Source of the DNA: Lactobacillaceae bacterium
GTDB lineage: Bacteria > Bacillota > Bacilli > Lactobacillales > Lactobacillaceae
Assembly: GCA_031261865.1 (NCBI GenBank)
Contig: JAISIV010000008.1
Coordinates: 1 to 9,580, forward strand
Direction of reading: 5' to 3'
Length of the DNA: 9,580 bases
Part shown: positions 7,464 through 9,580 of the stretch, one piece after another
Layout: each line of letters opens with the position of its first letter
Numbering within the stretch: position 1 is the first letter of the stretch
Notes under the pieces: model-generated
Databases searched by the model: none
What the model was told of the DNA's origin: nothing
What the model saw: the letters and a program-made list of their open reading frames with translations, nothing else
Translations under genes and position numbers: made by a program

Positions 7464-7503
7464 TTGCTCATACACAGAGAGGCCTATTAACAAGAGCAAA
7501 TGA
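7460..7503 (+). promoter_or_regulatory. Inverted repeat enclosing the adhesin start codon
   Basis: ATTTGCTC (7462-7469) and GAGCAAAT (7494-7501) are perfect inverted copies, extended at the base by a wobble and one more pair to 7460 and 7503. The right arm contains the A and T of the ATG at 7500. The only good Shine-Dalgarno-like sequence, GAGAGG (7477-7482), is in the 24-base loop, 17 bases before the ATG, which is unusually far. In RNA the stem would hide the start codon; in DNA it could be an operator. Confidence 0.4.
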
Positions 7504-9580
7504 AAGATATATTCATTAAATTAGGAAAAATAATTGCAACTATTGTATTAGCTTTTTCTTTGACGATTGGTTTTACGAACGGAAGCATAGTTAAAGCCTT
7601 TGAGCTATTTAATATCGCAATCCCTGATGACGGTACTTCAGGTGATTCAGATTATCCAGAATATCCAAACCAAGGTTCTGTCCGAATGGAGAAAACTACA
7701 GCTTGGACCAATTATGCTCAAGGAAACGCTGATGTTACCTTTGACATTTGGGGCAAAGAAAAGCAAGTAGGAGCAGACACTGTCTTAGTTATTGATAATT
7801 CTGTCAGCACTCAAGATCCCAACACCGCAACTCGAGACGGATCTTACGATACGGACGTGTTAGCGAGTGGCGTCAGCTCGAGGGGGGGATTTACTTATGT
7901 TGGCGCTGAGGGGCAAATGGAAGTTATCGGGATGGCCGCCGGTAAAATCAATGGTGTTCAACAATACTTGTATACTTACTTGCAAAATGTTGAAGTTAAA
8001 AATGGTGACGAAAAATATTACACACCAGTCTTTTATAAAGACCCTGACATCAGAACAACTCCTCAATATAGAAACTTTGATCCGAATTGGATTTCTGATC
8101 CAAATAATATGATTGTTTATTTTGGTGGGTCAGACGGAACGACAAACCTTACACATGTCTATGAGATTTTTAAGTCACGCTTGCAGGTTGAAAAAGAAGC
8201 AGCTATTCAATTTGCAGACACTTACTTCAAAGATGGTACAACATCGAACACACTTTCAATTGTTACCTTTGCAGGATTTCAAAATTTAGTTGAAACACCT
8301 ATTACTGAATCTTCCTCGCTAGCCGATGTTACTGCTGCAATTAATGGTATCGGTATATCTACAAAAGGAGGAACAGATTATCAAATTGGTCTTCAAAAAG
8401 CCAAAGATATTTTAGATAAGAATACCGACAATCGTCCGGAGTATACCGTTTTGGTTACTGATGGAACCCCCAACTTGCCTTCTGACTCATCTGCAGACCC
8501 TGGCAAAGACAATCAATACGGGAAAACAGTCGCTGATTCAATGAAAAATACCGGGGTTGATATTTACACAATTGGTTTAGAACTTACTCAACAACAAGCT
8601 GATATTCTTTCGAGTTTGGCAACCGAAGGCCATTCTTATGTTGCTGAAGGCTCGGATTTAATACAAGTATTCCAGCAAATCGCCGGATTTACTTTAATTG
8701 CTGGAACCAACGCTGAATTAACCGACTATATCGATTTAAGTTATTTTAATATCAATCCAAATTATGTGGACCCTCAAGGAAATGTTGGTGGTGTCTCCCT
8801 CTATAAAGAAACTGCGGTTGGAAGTGGAGTTTTCGAGAACATTACCAATCAACCGTTAGGGCAGAATCGAGTTGATTTTATTTACGATACCGACGGTACA
8901 ACAATTAAGGGGCTTAAAATTAACGTCAATGAAATTAATCCAACCATTTCTCGAATCGTCATTCATTTACAGTTAAAAGAAGACGACTCGAGTTGGGTTG
9001 CACCGGATGAAAACGGTGAATATCCAACGAACGATGGGGACGCCAGAGTTACATATCTTAATTTCAACAATGTTAATTGTTCTCAAAGTGTAAAAACACC
9101 TGTTTTGCGTCGCCCAGATACTGTAATCACAGTCGAGTATTATTTGGCTGATGAACAAGGTAACCCGATTAATAATAATGGGACGATTGTCGATTTCCAA
9201 AACAGAATTGAATTAACCGGGCCAACTAATTATGTTGATTGCAACGGAAATATTACTTCAACATTAGTTAACTGGGACGACCATGAAGCAAATAAAACAC
9301 TCTTGAATGAAACCGACGCACCAAGTTTCTTGTTTAATGGAAGTGCTTATAACCTAGTCGCCACCTCCCCGATTTATTATTGGAATCTAAATAACGATAG
9401 TCTGAGTGCGGCAGCAGTTGACAAGGCAACCTATGAATTGGGATATCAAGAAAATGCTCAAACCGTTTATCTGCCTTACAGCAAGACTGAGACCTCTCAA
9501 ATTAAGGTTCTCAAACAAGATTTTAATAATAATAATATTGGAACGGAAGACGTGATTTTTACAATTGCTAATTCAAATGA
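7500..9580 (+). CDS. Secreted von Willebrand A domain adhesin / pilus-tip-like protein, 3' end beyond window
   Basis: The frame is open from the ATG at 7500 to the window edge, with 693 residues visible. An in-frame stop at 7488 rules out an earlier start. A Sec signal peptide is clear: Lys-rich start, hydrophobic core 11-25, likely cleavage after V-K-A (33). The VWA domain runs from about 92 to 400 with a complete MIDAS metal site: D99-N-S-V-S103, Thr292 in G-G-T-D-Y and Asp321 in V-T-D-G-T-P-N. About 120 residues (105-225) are inserted after the first MIDAS motif, as in large tip adhesins such as pneumococcal RrgA. Residues 405-693 look beta-rich and Asn-rich. Two cysteines (527, 581) are unusual for a Gram-positive surface protein. 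The function is probably adhesion to host, plant or cell surfaces. A sortase LPxTG anchor would lie beyond the window. Codons 127-129 contain a run of seven G. Confidence 0.88.
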   Translation, partial: MKDIFIKLGKIIATIVLAFSLTIGFTNGSIVKAFELFNIAIPDDGTSGDSDYPEYPNQGSVRMEKTTAWTNYAQGNADVTFDIWGKEKQVGADTVLVIDNSVSTQDPNTATRDGSYDTDVLASGVSSRGGFTYVGAEGQMEVIGMAAGKINGVQQYLYTYLQNVEVKNGDEKYYTPVFYKDPDIRTTPQYRNFDPNWISDPNNMIVYFGGSDGTTNLTHVYEIFKSRLQVEKEAAIQFADTYFKDGTTSNTLSIVTFAGFQNLVETPITESSSLADVTAAINGIGISTKGGTDYQIGLQKAKDILDKNTDNRPEYTVLVTDGTPNLPSDSSADPGKDNQYGKTVADSMKNTGVDIYTIGLELTQQQADILSSLATEGHSYVAEGSDLIQVFQQIAGFTLIAGTNAELTDYIDLSYFNINPNYVDPQGNVGGVSLYKETAVGSGVFENITNQPLGQNRVDFIYDTDGTTIKGLKINVNEINPTISRIVIHLQLKEDDSSWVAPDENGEYPTNDGDARVTYLNFNNVNCSQSVKTPVLRRPDTVITVEYYLADEQGNPINNNGTIVDFQNRIELTGPTNYVDCNGNITSTLVNWDDHEANKTLLNETDAPSFLFNGSAYNLVATSPIYYWNLNNDSLSAAAVDKATYELGYQENAQTVYLPYSKTETSQIKVLKQDFNNNNIGTEDVIFTIANSN
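7882..7888 (+). repeat. G7 homopolymer inside the adhesin gene
   Basis: Seven consecutive G within codons 128-130 of the adhesin, in otherwise AT-rich sequence. Loss of one G would shift reading into a frame that stops at 8112. Gain of one G would stop at the TGA at 7907-7909. It is therefore a candidate slipped-strand on/off switch. Confidence 0.5.

Noticed and set aside
7867..8112. 81-aa reading frame on the + strand
   Set aside because: It lies wholly inside the adhesin gene in another frame and has no ribosome site; it matters only as the frame reached if the G7 tract loses a base.
7275..9200. Minus-strand reading frames of 74, 68 and 75 aa
   Set aside because: They lie opposite the LytTR regulator and adhesin genes and show no coding character.
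9526..9537. AAT triplet repeat in the adhesin
   Set aside because: It is trinucleotide, so length changes keep the frame; it encodes a short Asn linker.

Overview
The window looks like chromosome from a low-GC Gram-positive bacterium of the Lactobacillales, most likely Lactobacillaceae in the broad sense (a relative of Oenococcus or Leuconostoc is possible, but I cannot fix the genus). The grounds are AT-rich sequence, a WXG100/ESX (type VIIb secretion) protein, a textbook catabolite-response (cre) site before a 6-phospho-beta-glucosidase, an AgrC/AgrA-type two-component pair with a LytTR regulator, and a secreted von Willebrand A adhesin. All confident genes are on the + strand. No RNA genes, IS elements or CRISPR arrays were seen, and no gene-free stretch exceeds about 150 bases.

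Region 1 (1-2743) is a type VII secretion effector cassette. It holds the 3' part of a WXG100 protein, a 123-aa helical partner-like protein, a 250-aa protein with one membrane anchor and an outside domain, and a 458-aa class 3 lipase. The lipase has its catalytic domain first and a helical, ESX-like tail last. This is the reversed layout known from the staphylococcal type VII lipase toxin TslA. The 250-aa gene overlaps the lipase start by one base and is the best candidate for immunity or accessory protein, since no other candidate lies nearby.

Region 2 (2744-4384) is a single-gene unit: a promoter region with a cre site, a 9-bp inverted repeat overlapping the cre, a GH1 6-phospho-beta-glucosidase, and a strong intrinsic terminator. 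No PTS transporter gene is present in the window.

Region 3 (4385-7441) is a five-gene operon. Its promoter carries two identical 12-bp direct repeats exactly 21 bp apart, the second running into the -35 box. That geometry is typical of LytTR regulator binding, and the last gene of the operon is a LytTR regulator, so autoregulation is likely. The genes are a 4-TM protein, a 61-aa 2-TM protein, a 115-aa mostly soluble protein, an AgrC-type kinase and the LytTR regulator. They are overlapping or closely packed, and an intrinsic terminator follows. No recognisable pheromone gene is present, and the three small genes match no family I know.

Region 4 (7442-9580, runs off the end) is a large secreted VWA-domain protein with an intact MIDAS metal site, probably a surface adhesin or pilus-tip protein. 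It is open to the window edge, with 693 residues visible. Its start codon sits in an inverted repeat and its early coding region contains a run of seven G, a candidate phase-variation site.
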